A stretch of 64,000 nt of DNA from an uncultured Saprospiraceae bacterium (GCA_937950315.1 CALFDU010000046.1:1-64000), one strand, 5' to 3'. Shown: positions 47,401 through 58,700, counted from the first letter of the stretch. Program-made: numbers and translations. Notes: a model not told the origin generated them from the letters alone.

Positions 47401-50400
47401 GCATCTGTCACTGTAAATGTTACCGTGTTATCTCCGATATCATCGCAATCAAAAACAAAGCTCGAAGGAGTAACCGTAAGTTCTGCATCTCCACTACAAT
47501 TATCTGTCGCACCGATACCTAGGTCTGAAGAGGTGACAGTCACAGAATTTCCTTGCGTGATTGCAACTACAATATCCGTTGCGGTACATACAGGAGGCTC
47601 ATTTTCTACCACCGTTACATCAGCTGCACATGTCGTACTATTCCCTGCTTCATCTGTTACAATTACAACGATTGAATTTACTCCTAGATCAGTACAATCA
47701 TAATCTTGAGATGTAACCATCTGACCATCAATCGTCAATATAAATACATCTGGATCGTCATCACAATTATCAGTTACTCCAGAAGAAATATCTGATAAAG
47801 TTACAGTACCAGAATCTTGATTATCCAATACAACCGTTACGTCAACAGCATCACATGAAGGAGCAGACTCATCTGTTACTTCTACAATTGCCATGGCTGT
47901 ACCAGTATTAAGGCAATCATCTGTCACTGTATAAATAACTTCAGTTATACCAAGTGGATATGTTCCACTAGCATCATTACCTCCTCCATTGTGAGAGTTG
48001 GAAATCAATAATCCAGTATTACAAGCACCAAAGGCAATGGCCAATCCTACATCAACACCCACTGCTTGACAATCGTCATTTGCAACTGCTGAAACATTCA
48101 CTGGAGCAGTTACTGTAGGGTTTTCAAGATTCATAATCATGATATTCTGTGTGTACTGTAATGTAGATGAAGTACATCCACAATTAGGTGTCACAGTCCA
48201 TGTTCTGATGATTGCTGTACAATCAGTAAGCGCTGTCTCCAATACATCATCGCTAAATTCCATTGTGAAATCATCACAGAAACAATCCGCTGTTACATCA
48301 GGTTGACCACCAATAGTTTCTGGTGAGAAATCAAGATCACAGGTTTCTACAAGAAGTTCAGACACGGGTGGGATAACGCAAGTACTTGCATCTTCGCACA
48401 GGTCTACACTATTATTATCTTGTACTTCGACAGTTGTCGTGCAGAAATCAACATTTCCTACTTCATCTATCACGCAGATATTCACTACTTGTGTTCCACA
48501 ATCCGCACAATCAAAACATTTTTCGTCGGTGTATGTCGAAGGATCATTTGGATCATCACAGAAAACAATTTCTAGTTCTTGTCCACATGGGTGGCTACTA
48601 CTTGCATCAAATGCAAATGCCCAAACACAACCCATCTCTGTATCAAATACTCCATCACCATCTAAATCCATAGCTTCAAGTCCAACCGCCAATCCTTGAA
48701 TACAAGCAGCAGTAGGTCCTGAACAATTTACAATCTCAAATTCTTTCAAACATGAAACCATATTCCCGCATCTATCTTCAAAAGTGTAAAGGATTGTATG
48801 TAATCCTACTGGATAAGTTCCATCAGCAACAATATTACCGCCGATTCCACTCATCGCTATTGCTGGACTATCTGGTACACCATCAGCAAACAGATCAATT
48901 TCAAAACTCCAAACAAGATTTTCACTAGGAGTACAATCATCTGTTGCACTAGCTCTTAATTCGATGAATCCACTGTCACAATCAAAAGTACATTGCTCTT
49001 GGAATTCACAACCAGTAATTACTGGATCTACCGTATTATTAATTTTGATGGTTTGTTGTCTAGTAAAGAATCCTGGAATAATTCCATCATCCGTAGATTC
49101 ATCAATACTATTCAAATCACTATCCTCTTCATCAAAAGTACACCAGTCAAATACTTCCCAAGTTCTTAAAATCTTGAAACAAGCATCGGCATCGTCACCT
49201 GTAAAAAAGAAAATATCATCACGATGTTCTACTCCAACAAGATCACAGAATTCTTCTACCACTACTGGCTCATCAAAACCAGCTGGTAAATTTTCTGGAG
49301 TCAATGCACCAGCATTACATCCCTCATCAGAGAAGTAATCTTCTGGCCAAGTAATGCGACTTTCGTCAAATGCATTGGAATTTATAATCGTAATTAATTG
49401 CTCGCATTCTTCAAAACCATTTGTATCACTGGCTCTAAATGTTCTCTTAATTTGGCCCACTCCACAATTATCAATTGCAACCAAAGGATCTAATTCAACC
49501 ACTTCTGATTGACAACCGTCAACAGCAGTCGCCATTCCAAATTGTGCAGCCAAGTTTGACATATCAATTGGTTGAGTACATTCTATCGTTACTGGTGCAG
49601 GACATGTAATCTGAGGTGCAATTTTATCTTGCACTTCTACCATCGCCATACAGTTGGTTACTCTTCCGAAATCATCAACTGCTCTTAAGGCAACCATGTG
49701 TTCTAGACCTGCATCTTCACAACAGAAGTTTACAAAGTCACTCCATCCACATGGGTCTGTAATTTCTAAAACATAAGCTTCTTCTCTTCCTTCGGGAACA
49801 ACAGCCCAAGTTCCATCTGCTGTTGCAACAACAAAATCAGCAGTATTCACCGGTGCTCCACCATTCCAATTGGTATAGTTCACTGGATACCCATTATTCC
49901 AAACAAAAGTTCCTTCTTGATCGGCATCGTTGATACCAATGAAATATTCTTCTCCTGCTAATAGTCCGTCTACTTGTGATCTAATCCATGCGTTTTCATT
50001 ATCGGTTTCAATGATTGCGGGATGGCCTCCTTTTGCCTGTGCAAATGCATAAGATTGGAATGAAGTAGTTTTATTTTTAGATAGATAGTAGAAGTGTCCA
50101 TCTAATTCACCTAGGTAATCCATATCATGGAATGAAGGCAAATCACAAGGACAATCTTCGGGTTGATCTATTCTCTGTACAAGTAATGTATATAGATTAC
50201 AATCATCAGAACTTCCATCGTCAAATGTCGAAGCAAATGCTTCTGCTGTTCCATCACCCCTAAGTGCAACGATTGTGTTTTGGTCACAAATTGCAGTTGG
50301 TGATGTCTCATCAACAATGGTCACTTCCATTGGGCATTGACTTGAATTTCCACATGCATCAGAAACTGTATACATGATGGTGTGCTGACCTACTGGTAAT

Positions 50401-53400
50401 ACAACTGTACCACCTTGAGGTGCATTGTTAAGGAATCCTCCAGGATACTGAATATCAACTTGGAATGGTCCATCACAATCATCTTCGATACTTGCCGGTG
50501 GCGGAAGGAATACAGATCTTTCACAACTATCACCTGATGTAGATAATATTTCATTATCCTCACAGGTTACCACAGGTGCATCTTGATCTTCTATTTCAAT
50601 CGTTTGCATATACGTTTCTATCACTCCTAATCCACAATGTGCTTCATACAAAGTCCAAGTACGTACATATTTTCTTACACATCCTTCTTCAGCAACAGTA
50701 AGTGTCTCAACATCTATTCCTACGTTACAGAAGAAATCTGGGAATGGATACAATGGTTCATCCCAAAATGTTGGTACACCTGCAAATTCAATCGATGGTG
50801 TTCCGTCTTCTCCGTAAATAACATCTGAGCATTTAAGTGCAGTACCATCTATTACCCTGTAACTTGGTGCTTCCACTACTCTATCAAAATCAAATCTTTC
50901 AATCAAAATAGTTTGCGAACATGGTTCAGAAACATTTCCTCTATCATCAATAGCATGGTATGATCTTTCTACTCTCTTGGTATAATCAGGATCACATACC
51001 AAAGGCGTAACAGTTTCACTCAGTATAACAACCTCAGCCACTTCTCCACAATTATCTGTGGCAATTGGCATGTATGTCTCCATCAAATGACAAGCAATTG
51101 TAATGTCTCCACATTGAATTTCTGGTGCAAACTTATCTTCGACAAATATGTTGGCCCAACATGAATTACCCGAGCAAGAATCGATTAACTTGACAGTCAA
51201 TGTCATGCCAATATGTTCTGCAGTAATTGTATTGTTTATAATCGGGTTGTTCATTGGATCAAACAACATTACACCATAAGCAGCATCTGCATCTAAAGTT
51301 CCAGCATGTATCATTTCTGGCGTTACCAAAATTTCACAATCAGAATCCATTGATACATTTGTATCAAATATGCAGGCAATAGCACCCGTACCACCTCCTA
51401 AGTCAACTTCTATAAATCTTGGTTCAGTACAGATATCTATTCCACAATCAACTTCTACTTGAATAGTTCCTCCACTTGCGCCCCAATTGTATGTAATTGT
51501 TTCATCAGTCTGAGTTGTTCCATCAGGAAGTGTCCACAATACTGTACAAGCATCATCCATTTCTATACTGTAAGTTCTGGCTGAACCTGCGCATGCAGAA
51601 TAAAGACTTTCACCTGGATCTGTGGTTACATTGATATCTGAATAACCGCATCCAGTGTTGCTGTGTTGAATAAATAATCCAAATTCGTTTTGTAATCTTA
51701 TTTCATATCCAGCATTTTCTACATGGATACCTTCAATAGTATATTCACTATACCCACCTTCAACAATAGTCTCTACCAATTGGTATCCAGATTCACCTGA
51801 CACAAATGGTATTGGTGCAGCAGGTGGATTGCCACTGGCTGTTGTGTAAAATCCATTTACATATTCAATAAACCATGTCTCACCGGTCTTCGACCTAATT
51901 TTAATTGCATCAAGAAATTGTCCGTTCATACTAGTCGTAGCATTACCTAGACACATACATTCCGTTTCAACATCCAATTCTGCAACAAATATTCTAGCCG
52001 GATCAGAATCATCTTCATCTACCAAACCATCATCATCAATTCTGTCATCTTCATCTGTATCTGGTCTTCCACCGATATCGTTGCTTGCATCACCATCAGG
52101 AAAAGAATCACAATCGTATTGAGCAACATCAAATCCAAACAAATCAGTTGCTGACATTATTTCTGCAAAATTATCAATAGGAGCCAATTCTGCATTAGGT
52201 GAAACAATGGTATTCAACGACAAAATCACAAAGTCGTTTGGTTGAAGTCCACCTTCTACTTGAACAGTTTTATAAACACTTTGGCTATTTTCATCTGAAA
52301 TCCAAGAATCATCATTTAGAATTAAGTTTTCGTGCATATAATCAACGACAAGGATATTATCCAAAACAACTTCACCTTGGTTGTATACATAAATTAAAAA
52401 TTCTACTTCATCACCTCTCTGATATGATGTTTGCCTAGCTTTCTTCATCAAAGCCAAATCAACTTTCAAACCAGAGATCTCTGCGATATCATGATCATCT
52501 TCATCCGTTACGCCAAAGTCGAAAATTTCATTATCTACAAGAAGATCATTTCCTAAATCAGCATCTGCATCAGAATCTACATCTACCCAATTTCCTGTTT
52601 CGGATCTTGCATCAGATATTTCAACTGTATTTCTTATAGCTTGTCCATCGTCAAAACTTCCAACTTGGAAAGTTACTTGAACGACCTTAGTCTGACCCAC
52701 AGCAAGTCCCGCATTGTCTCTAAACGAAATAACATTTGGAGCTTCTTGAATCCATCCATTTTGACTTGGCCCAGAAAGAAATGTCAATGTTGACGGGAAT
52801 TCATCATGGATCGTGAAATTTTGTGCAGCTATATTTCCTTGATTGATCACAGAAATATTAAACGTTACACGCTCACCTGGTTGGTAAGGTCTTGTTTCAC
52901 TTACCAATTTTCTTATCGCCAAATCAAATACTTCAATAAGGGCAACATCGTGATCATCTTCATCAACTGAAGGATCTTCATTGATACTGTTGTCTGTATT
53001 TGTATTTGCGAAAGCACCGTTATCATTGTCATCTATATCATCCGCAGTTGAATCGATATCCGAATTTACATTTCCAAACTGATCAACAGTTCTAGAAATT
53101 TCTGCGAAATTTTCAAAATCCAAATCGTTTCTTTCAGTCAATGTCAGAACGATTGGCACTGTAAATGAATCGTTTGGTTGTAATGCTTCAGTATGAACAT
53201 ACTTTGCTTTTCCATTGTCTACTGTCCACTGTGGATTAGCAGATGCTTTGAATGCAAAATTTCTATTTAAGTAGTCTGTTACTTCAACTTCAGTAGCAAC
53301 CACGTCTCCTTGATTGATTACTTCTATCAAGAAAGTAACATCTTCATTCATTTTTGGAAAAGAGTTACCACTCACAGTTTTAATCAATGCTAAATCAAAA

Positions 53401-55508
53401 TTTGTTGGTGCTACCAATCCAATATCATAACTATGATTTACTTCATCGTCAGATGTAATCGAAACCGGAATTAAGTGCCTTACATCTTGTCCTGCACATG
53501 TATTGGCATCAGTAATTAAATCTGAACCCAATTCACTATCTACTCCAGTTGATGTAAGATTGAATGAAGCACCATTAATATTATAACCGCCATTGGTTAA
53601 GTTTAAAAAACTAGGATCAATACTTACATAGTATTGCTGATTTGTATACAATCCATCAAATACTGGATTTGTCAAACCAACGTTAGAAACATTGGTATTG
53701 TTAAATCTATATATTCCATTTGCATCTGTTGTAGTAACACCTACAACATTGCAAGCTGCATCAAGTAAAACGATATCTAGCCCTACGACAACCTCTTCAC
53801 TTGGATCTTGAATCCCGTTAGAATTGGCATCAAACCAAACATAGTTACCTATTTCTGGACTTGGTCGAGGACACACTGCAACCAATTCGCCAAAGCCAGT
53901 CGCTTTACCAAATTGATCAGAAAGATTTTGTGCGTATAGCTCTCTACCATTGATATAAGTTCCATCTAAAGTATTGTATCTATGTAATCCACCTGCATAA
54001 GCATTAAACAATGGATCGTATACTGCTGCTACCACTTCACCAGAACCTGGCAAAGCAAAAAACGATCCCAATGCCACTTCATTGTGGTAATTAGGATTTC
54101 CTGGAAAGAAATCAAAACCAAAAAATTCACCACCATCTGGACCTTCGCCGTTGTCAACTCCTGACCCTATTAGTGAACCTGCAACTCCATTAGACTCAAG
54201 AGTCCATGTGCCATTGTTGTTCCAAGCCATCAATAAATCTGGATATTGTTGATCTACTCTTCCAAAACTTCCATCACAGAATGTATGACCGTATCTGTCT
54301 GATAAACCTATTAACATATTTCCTTCATCAGTGAAGTCAATATCTGAAAACCAATGAGAAGTAATAAATGCACCTGGATTACTATCATCCCAGTAACCTC
54401 TTATTTCATTGGTCTCAAAAATCTCAACAAAAGATCCTGTCGAAGGGTCAAATTCATAGACTATTGCAGATGAGTCATTATTAGACAAGGAAATCGAACC
54501 ATCACAAGTAATTCCTACATAATACCTTCCTTCGTGATATTCAAGTGCAAAAGATCTTGCAACTCCTCCAGTACATCCTGGATCGGGAATTGAAAATTCT
54601 TGAACATTTGATGAAGTAGGATTGACAAGAGGAATCCTTACCAATGTATTCTTAAAAATATTGACTGCATACAGGGAACCACCATCTGGTGATAATACTA
54701 TATTTCCTATTCCAACTTTTCCAACTTGTGATCCAAATCCGCAATCAGATTCATCCGCGATCAAAAGTGATCCTGTATCAATACCTAAGTCTGACAACTT
54801 TACAAATATTTCTGTTCTACGAGTAGACAAGTTTGTTTTAAATATTGCATCGTGGCCATATGGAGTCAAAGCCGCATATTGCTTAACAAAAGAAGAAGAA
54901 TATACATCTTGATTTTTATCATCGTATGCCAATCCCCAGATAGAACCTGTTTCAGCTTTTGTCGCATAAACAGTTGTAGGAGTTGACGGATCAAACTGAT
55001 AATCTATACCTAAAATGGTAGCATTGCCTCCAAATGAAGTAATATCTCCTCTTACAAAGCATGTTACTAAAAGTTCGGGATTATTATTACATCCGACGCT
55101 CGCATTGGTTAAACCAAAATTCACATTACATGCAGGCACAGAAACATTTCTGATATCAGATAAGTGATCCGTTCCTATGTGTGATGAATTATATCCTTGT
55201 ATAAAGGATACTTCAACTCTATAGGAGTCATCATTTGTTAATCCGGAAAATTGATAATTTCCTGAAGAATTGGTGAATTCAGTAGCTATAATACTACCGG
55301 TTTCATCAAACAGTGTAATTAACTTTCCTGATACACCGTTTTCAGAGGATTCAAATCCTCCATTGACGTTTTCATCAAGAAATACACTTCCTTCTATTAT
55401 TCCATCCGAACATTGGGTATGTCCAAATATTGGAAATAGAAGTAAAAAAATCGCTACGACTAGTGATTTACACACCAGTCCACCTGCATGGCTACAGAGT
55501 TCTCTCAT
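44409..55508 (-). CDS. Giant (3699 aa) secreted protein: beta-propeller-like, DUF11, HYR, C-type lectin, dockerin-like, cohesin-like, T9SS
   Basis: A signal peptide (about 1-31) is followed by an SdrD-B-like domain (about 35-120), a beta-propeller-like region (about 150-540), and a second SdrD-B domain (about 555-700, NYVWFDANSNGIQD). Three DUF11-like repeats start near 703, 861 and 1014 (x-NQG-x motifs). HYR-like modules run from about 1335. A C-type lectin domain (about 1793-1919; FAQAKGGHPAI, WIRSQ, YFIGINDADQEGTFVWNNG, YTNWNGG) sits inside one such module. A run of short HYR units (about 2580-2960) follows. The end is a CarboxypepD-reg-like segment (3290-3340), dockerin-like (3345-3400), cohesin-like (3475-3605) and T9SS sorting domain (3610-3699). 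It is predicted to be a surface adhesin or fibre. The 11.1-kb frame is intact. Confidence 0.92.
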   Translation of the reverse strand: MRELCSHAGGLVCKSLVVAIFLLLFPIFGHTQCSDGIIEGSVFLDENVNGGFESSENGVSGKLITLFDETGSIIATEFTNSSGNYQFSGLTNDDSYRVEVSFIQGYNSSHIGTDHLSDIRNVSVPACNVNFGLTNASVGCNNNPELLVTCFVRGDITSFGGNATILGIDYQFDPSTPTTVYATKAETGSIWGLAYDDKNQDVYSSSFVKQYAALTPYGHDAIFKTNLSTRRTEIFVKLSDLGIDTGSLLIADESDCGFGSQVGKVGIGNIVLSPDGGSLYAVNIFKNTLVRIPLVNPTSSNVQEFSIPDPGCTGGVARSFALEYHEGRYYVGITCDGSISLSNNDSSAIVYEFDPSTGSFVEIFETNEIRGYWDDSNPGAFITSHWFSDIDFTDEGNMLIGLSDRYGHTFCDGSFGRVDQQYPDLLMAWNNNGTWTLESNGVAGSLIGSGVDNGEGPDGGEFFGFDFFPGNPNYHNEVALGSFFALPGSGEVVAAVYDPLFNAYAGGLHRYNTLDGTYINGRELYAQNLSDQFGKATGFGELVAVCPRPSPEIGNYVWFDANSNGIQDPSEEVVVGLDIVLLDAACNVVGVTTTDANGIYRFNNTNVSNVGLTNPVFDGLYTNQQYYVSIDPSFLNLTNGGYNINGASFNLTSTGVDSELGSDLITDANTCAGQDVRHLIPVSITSDDEVNHSYDIGLVAPTNFDLALIKTVSGNSFPKMNEDVTFLIEVINQGDVVATEVEVTDYLNRNFAFKASANPQWTVDNGKAKYVHTEALQPNDSFTVPIVLTLTERNDLDFENFAEISRTVDQFGNVNSDIDSTADDIDDNDNGAFANTNTDNSINEDPSVDEDDHDVALIEVFDLAIRKLVSETRPYQPGERVTFNISVINQGNIAAQNFTIHDEFPSTLTFLSGPSQNGWIQEAPNVISFRDNAGLAVGQTKVVQVTFQVGSFDDGQAIRNTVEISDARSETGNWVDVDSDADADLGNDLLVDNEIFDFGVTDEDDHDIAEISGLKVDLALMKKARQTSYQRGDEVEFLIYVYNQGEVVLDNILVVDYMHENLILNDDSWISDENSQSVYKTVQVEGGLQPNDFVILSLNTIVSPNAELAPIDNFAEIMSATDLFGFDVAQYDCDSFPDGDASNDIGGRPDTDEDDRIDDDGLVDEDDSDPARIFVAELDVETECMCLGNATTSMNGQFLDAIKIRSKTGETWFIEYVNGFYTTASGNPPAAPIPFVSGESGYQLVETIVEGGYSEYTIEGIHVENAGYEIRLQNEFGLFIQHSNTGCGYSDINVTTDPGESLYSACAGSARTYSIEMDDACTVLWTLPDGTTQTDETITYNWGASGGTIQVEVDCGIDICTEPRFIEVDLGGGTGAIACIFDTNVSMDSDCEILVTPEMIHAGTLDADAAYGVMLFDPMNNPIINNTITAEHIGMTLTVKLIDSCSGNSCWANIFVEDKFAPEIQCGDITIACHLMETYMPIATDNCGEVAEVVILSETVTPLVCDPDYTKRVERSYHAIDDRGNVSEPCSQTILIERFDFDRVVEAPSYRVIDGTALKCSDVIYGEDGTPSIEFAGVPTFWDEPLYPFPDFFCNVGIDVETLTVAEEGCVRKYVRTWTLYEAHCGLGVIETYMQTIEIEDQDAPVVTCEDNEILSTSGDSCERSVFLPPPASIEDDCDGPFQVDIQYPGGFLNNAPQGGTVVLPVGQHTIMYTVSDACGNSSQCPMEVTIVDETSPTAICDQNTIVALRGDGTAEAFASTFDDGSSDDCNLYTLLVQRIDQPEDCPCDLPSFHDMDYLGELDGHFYYLSKNKTTSFQSYAFAQAKGGHPAIIETDNENAWIRSQVDGLLAGEEYFIGINDADQEGTFVWNNGYPVNYTNWNGGAPVNTADFVVATADGTWAVVPEGREEAYVLEITDPCGWSDFVNFCCEDAGLEHMVALRAVDDFGRVTNCMAMVEVQDKIAPQITCPAPVTIECTQPIDMSNLAAQFGMATAVDGCQSEVVELDPLVAIDNCGVGQIKRTFRASDTNGFEECEQLITIINSNAFDESRITWPEDYFSDEGCNAGALTPENLPAGFDEPVVVEEFCDLVGVEHRDDIFFFTGDDADACFKILRTWEVFDWCTFDEEDSDLNSIDESTDDGIIPGFFTRQQTIKINNTVDPVITGCEFQEQCTFDCDSGFIELRASATDDCTPSENLVWSFEIDLFADGVPDSPAIAMSGIGGNIVADGTYPVGLHTILYTFEDRCGNMVSCLKEFEIVNCSGPTAACIQGLAVGLEAMDLDGDGVFDTEMGCVWAFAFDASSSHPCGQELEIVFCDDPNDPSTYTDEKCFDCADCGTQVVNICVIDEVGNVDFCTTTVEVQDNNSVDLCEDASTCVIPPVSELLVETCDLDFSPETIGGQPDVTADCFCDDFTMEFSDDVLETALTDCTAIIRTWTVTPNCGCTSSTLQYTQNIMIMNLENPTVTAPVNVSAVANDDCQAVGVDVGLAIAFGACNTGLLISNSHNGGGNDASGTYPLGITEVIYTVTDDCLNTGTAMAIVEVTDESAPSCDAVDVTVVLDNQDSGTVTLSDISSGVTDNCDDDPDVFILTIDGQMVTSQDYDCTDLGVNSIVVIVTDEAGNSTTCAADVTVVENEPPVCTATDIVVAITQGNSVTVTSSDLGIGATDNCSGDAELTVTPSSFVFDCDDIGDNTVTFTVTDASGNSSTCTANVTVNDGVAPVCSIQDFVVNLTGDDMLITLDDLDFTVMDDCGALATTTFTELTVNCDMLNGQETETLENVLNITVTDTFGNSSTCSADVILMDVSEIMCVAQDITVSLGDAGQVFITAADIDNGSTAGCDSDLEMELDFTMFGCNNVGENIVTLTVTSDIGDTATCTATVTIEDDVPPALSPTFCPADVTVQCDADISDLDEFGVPDMGGVIDNCSNSFDYEEEVVMNLNSCNIGVITRTFTLQDILGNVLNGIDGNPLMCTQIVTIEGGLSPITIDDIVWPDSPVTIDCSDPDIDDMPVVDISNAECSDIVITSEDVLINDDGTCDFVIERTFTVTDNCQLPGGVFTFTQVINITDSTAPVIGTSPDDLTVDLTDEDNTCSAIITLDYNVTDDCLQSGDVTVTIDAPGLVSQTPVAADGSVSFDVEFCALDQDLTITMTATDACGNVSTDELEVSVVGEGCLTFNCQKFIFAMEPDGSIDINSNDYDIVDNECGHIDVDISYDDMNINDTLATYDCQTIIDNGINPNINDNLYFYIDGEVIDSCRIVVFFSNDPNGDGDPADGWREICGLATPDGFVTGTVNTPLDVPVQDVEVALVGSPFENVMTTNIGTYAFPSMLFGDGPYTILPEKHGDYLNGISTLDIIQIQKHILSIQEFNSPYQHIAADVNDSKSVSSLDIIELRKLILGIKDEFTASSWRMVDENYVFPDPNDPLKSNFDESYYINEFEIDMNVNFIGVKVGDINSSASTGFHSSASVESRSNRDLLIHFNEKDFADGEVFDIELSANVETSLDGMQFAFNLDQDLLMIEEVILNEETLYSNSNVNTNNIDQGEVKVSWNKRNELNNDEQYVMMTVRVLSKGNGSVSQAISINEKAMKSESYFNSEVGSIVLLPDTGIETENEIVLYQNNPNPWSESTTISYYMSTEQDVTFNVFDINGKLIKTIIQKASAGMNELQISKVDIETTGVLYYELITNRHKISKKMLLVK

Positions 55509-55625
55509 TTGACCTTAATTAAAATTGTAAATTCCTTAAAGTGCCCCAAATATTGGGTACTTCGGTTTACTGTAACTGGGAGATGGGTAATCGGTTTTTG
55601 GTCAAAATGATAGCTAATATCTCGA

Positions 55626-55678
55626 CAAATATATAACGATTATTCGTAATATGTAATCATATTACAATTTTTTTTAAT
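55626..55678 (-). promoter_or_regulatory. Conserved promoter block of the 3699-aa gene
   Basis: Minus strand: A8 tract (TTAAAAAAAATTGTAAT) then, 35 bases on, TATATTTG. Spacing and sequence match the block at 44274-44325. The ATG is 118 bases downstream. Confidence 0.6.
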
Positions 55679-55787
55679 TTGAAAAGAGCTGATATACTGC
55701 GCTTTAGCTTGCACATTGTTTTCTGAATGTGAATTTAAAATATCCACATTAATGATCTTAAGTCTCCAACTTACCTAAGCGCTCTAC

Positions 55788-58700
55788 TTATTTGATCAAT
55801 ATTCCTTTCTTTGTTATACTCTTGTCGGCAGATTTTAAACTGTAGAAGAAAACACCTGAAATGCCTTTAAATAAGGACCTATCAATAGAAATCTCATTGA
55901 TTCCGCTATGTCCTAATGCTGATAAGGTATACAATATTTGACCGTCCATATTGGTGAACTCTAACTCATATTCTTGGTCTTCAGGAAGCCAAAACGATAG
56001 CTTAGCTTGCTCTACCATAGGGTTAGGTTGCATCTGAAATAATTCAAAATTTTTCTTAGAATTAAAATCAAGTTGGATACCTGACACCTCTAAAACATCG
56101 CCAGAGTAAAGTTCATTGGCAAAATCAACAGTCTCTAGGTGAAACTCGTTCCCATATGCATCATTGGTAATCACGGAAAAAAGAATCTCTCCCTCTTGTA
56201 CATGTACCATCTGTGTTCCATTCCAACTAAATCGAAGCGAATGATTTCTTAAGGCCATATTTTCTGGTCTCATAACGATAGCCCCCGGTATGATTTTAGT
56301 CGTTTCTTTTATTCCGCTCAAGGCAAATTGAAAACCTGCAATAGAAATTGCCTTAGAACTTACAAATGAAATCTTTGTTCCTTGAGCCGTTGATTCTTCC
56401 TTCACAGAAATGATCATTTGCGAAAGCGAACGAACATGTATATCACCATCAATCATATTGGTGATGGCACTTTCGTTCACGTCACCAGATTTTATTGAAA
56501 CAAAATCAAGTGCTTGCTCATTCATATCCAAATCTTCAAGATTCATCAACTCATTGAATGGCCAAGGATTATTGATATCCATTGTTTCGTTACTTGGCAC
56601 TAGTCTCCAACTTTCATTCCCTTCAATATCTTGGGTGATACCAAGTATCAGTTTTCTGAGCTTGATCAAATCTATGGATGACACACGCTCATCATTACTG
56701 GCATCTGCGGCAATAATTTTATACGGGCTATCTAGCAATTGAGTCCCCAAAATATGTTTTTGTATGAGGACAAGATCCAAAGTTGTTACTCCATTTAACC
56801 AGTCATCATTTTTTGATCCTGTTAAGGTATAACTCGCATACATTGGATTGCTTTCAAATTCGAAATTCCCATTTTCATCTGTAATCAGATTTTGAGGATA
56901 TCCTGGCGCATCGCTTTCCAAGATCATGGTCATACCTTCAAGATTATTTCCTTTTTCAGTGGATACATTCCCGGCTATGATCGCTCGTGCTCCAGCAAGG
57001 CCGCATGCATCCATATTGTCAGACAACTGAAGATTGACATCACAGTAATCATAATTACCACACAAATCCCAAACATACATCGATACTGGTAAGATACCTC
57101 CAGCATTCAGAGTGACTTCTAGATCATCGCAATCAAAAATCTTAGAGCTACTTCCTATTGCTTCGTTCCAAAGTTCTGCATCCCCGTTTATATAGGCACT
57201 TTGACTGGCAACACCATTCTCATCATACCATGGATCATCTTCTTCAGAATCTACTAATTGTGGAGGAACATTTGAACTAAATGTATAAATCAAATATTCA
57301 TTATCTGTACAATTGTCAAAACTTCCTGTATCAAAATCCTTTGCCCAAAGTTCTACTCTGCCATTCTGCATGAGTGCCGAACTAAGCGATAGACAATATG
57401 GTGTAGGTTTCTTCAAATCCTTAATCGTTACATATTGTGTTTGACTTTTAAAGTTTCCGCAGCCATCTTCTACCTTCCAATGCACTCTATGGACCTGACT
57501 ACAATTGGCTTCAATCCCATCTGGTAAATCTAGGTACATCGTATCCATCGTCGGAGTGAGATAAAAAGGATCACTTGGATCTAGTGATGTACTAAAAGTA
57601 TAATCGACCTCCCAGTCAGCATACAAATCAACATCTACTTCCCATTTCAACCAATCTGTTCCACAAGCACCGTTATCGGTGGCAGATGCTACCAATTGAA
57701 TTCCTTCTCCGACACAATCAACATTAGAAGAGACAATGGTATCTTGTACATACAAGTTAGGTTCGACAGAATCGAATAATCGAATTGTTTGTGTATAATT
57801 TAGCACACCTTCTGCAAATCCATCGTCGAGTCCTGGCTCCGGAATATCGTTGTTGTCCGGATCCAATGGATCGTACTGACACCAATTGATCACAGACCAA
57901 TGGTTTAAAATTTTAAAACAAGTACCTGTCTGAAAATAAAATGTATCACTTACAAGGCTGGTTCCAATGGTCTGGCAGATATCTTCAAGCACAACTGGTT
58001 CTCCAAATTCTCCACCCAAACAATCGACTGTTTGGTCTTCAGGCCATTCTACTTCCAGCGGTTCGGTACTTAGCGGTCTTACGATAATCCATTGAGTGCA
58101 ATTGGATCCTCCACAATACCAAGTTCTTCTTATTGCACCTTCTCTACAAGTTGGATTGTATGCAGGAATTTCTTCACCGATAAAAGGTGCAGATGTGGCT
58201 GGTTTGGTTTGGAAATTGTCATTTGGTGCATCGCAACCGGTTGGAAAACAGGCTCCTTGTGCGGAAGGTTCTCCTGTCTCCATAATATTATTAATATCTA
58301 CTTCGCAAGTTACCTCAATGTGATCTGGACAATCTACAATAGGAACCAATTTATCTTCTACTCTAACGGTCGTCCAAGCCTCATTAAAATTATCCCCTAG
58401 CGTTCCAAAAACTCCATTGCCATCACCGTCATCCCATACTCTTATTCTTACCTCGTACTCTCCATAGGTCTGTCCATTTTCGTCAACTAGATAAAGGTCT
58501 TCACAACAGAACTTTACAAATTCGCCATCGTCGTCATCTGAATCAAGGTCATCTGAATGACCATCATCATTGAAGGTGGCGTTGCCTGGATGGCAATAGG
58601 TGTTCCCATCTGTTCGACGAATTTCAATCTTTACATCGGAGCAACTGTCAAAACTATGGTTGTCTACATTTTCTGCAAACAGCTTGGCTGTTCCATTCCC

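Noticed and set aside
47260-47703. Plus-strand open frame opposite the HYR array
   Set aside because: Its periodic Val/Thr/Ser content mirrors the HYR repeats on the other strand. No start signal or homology pattern.
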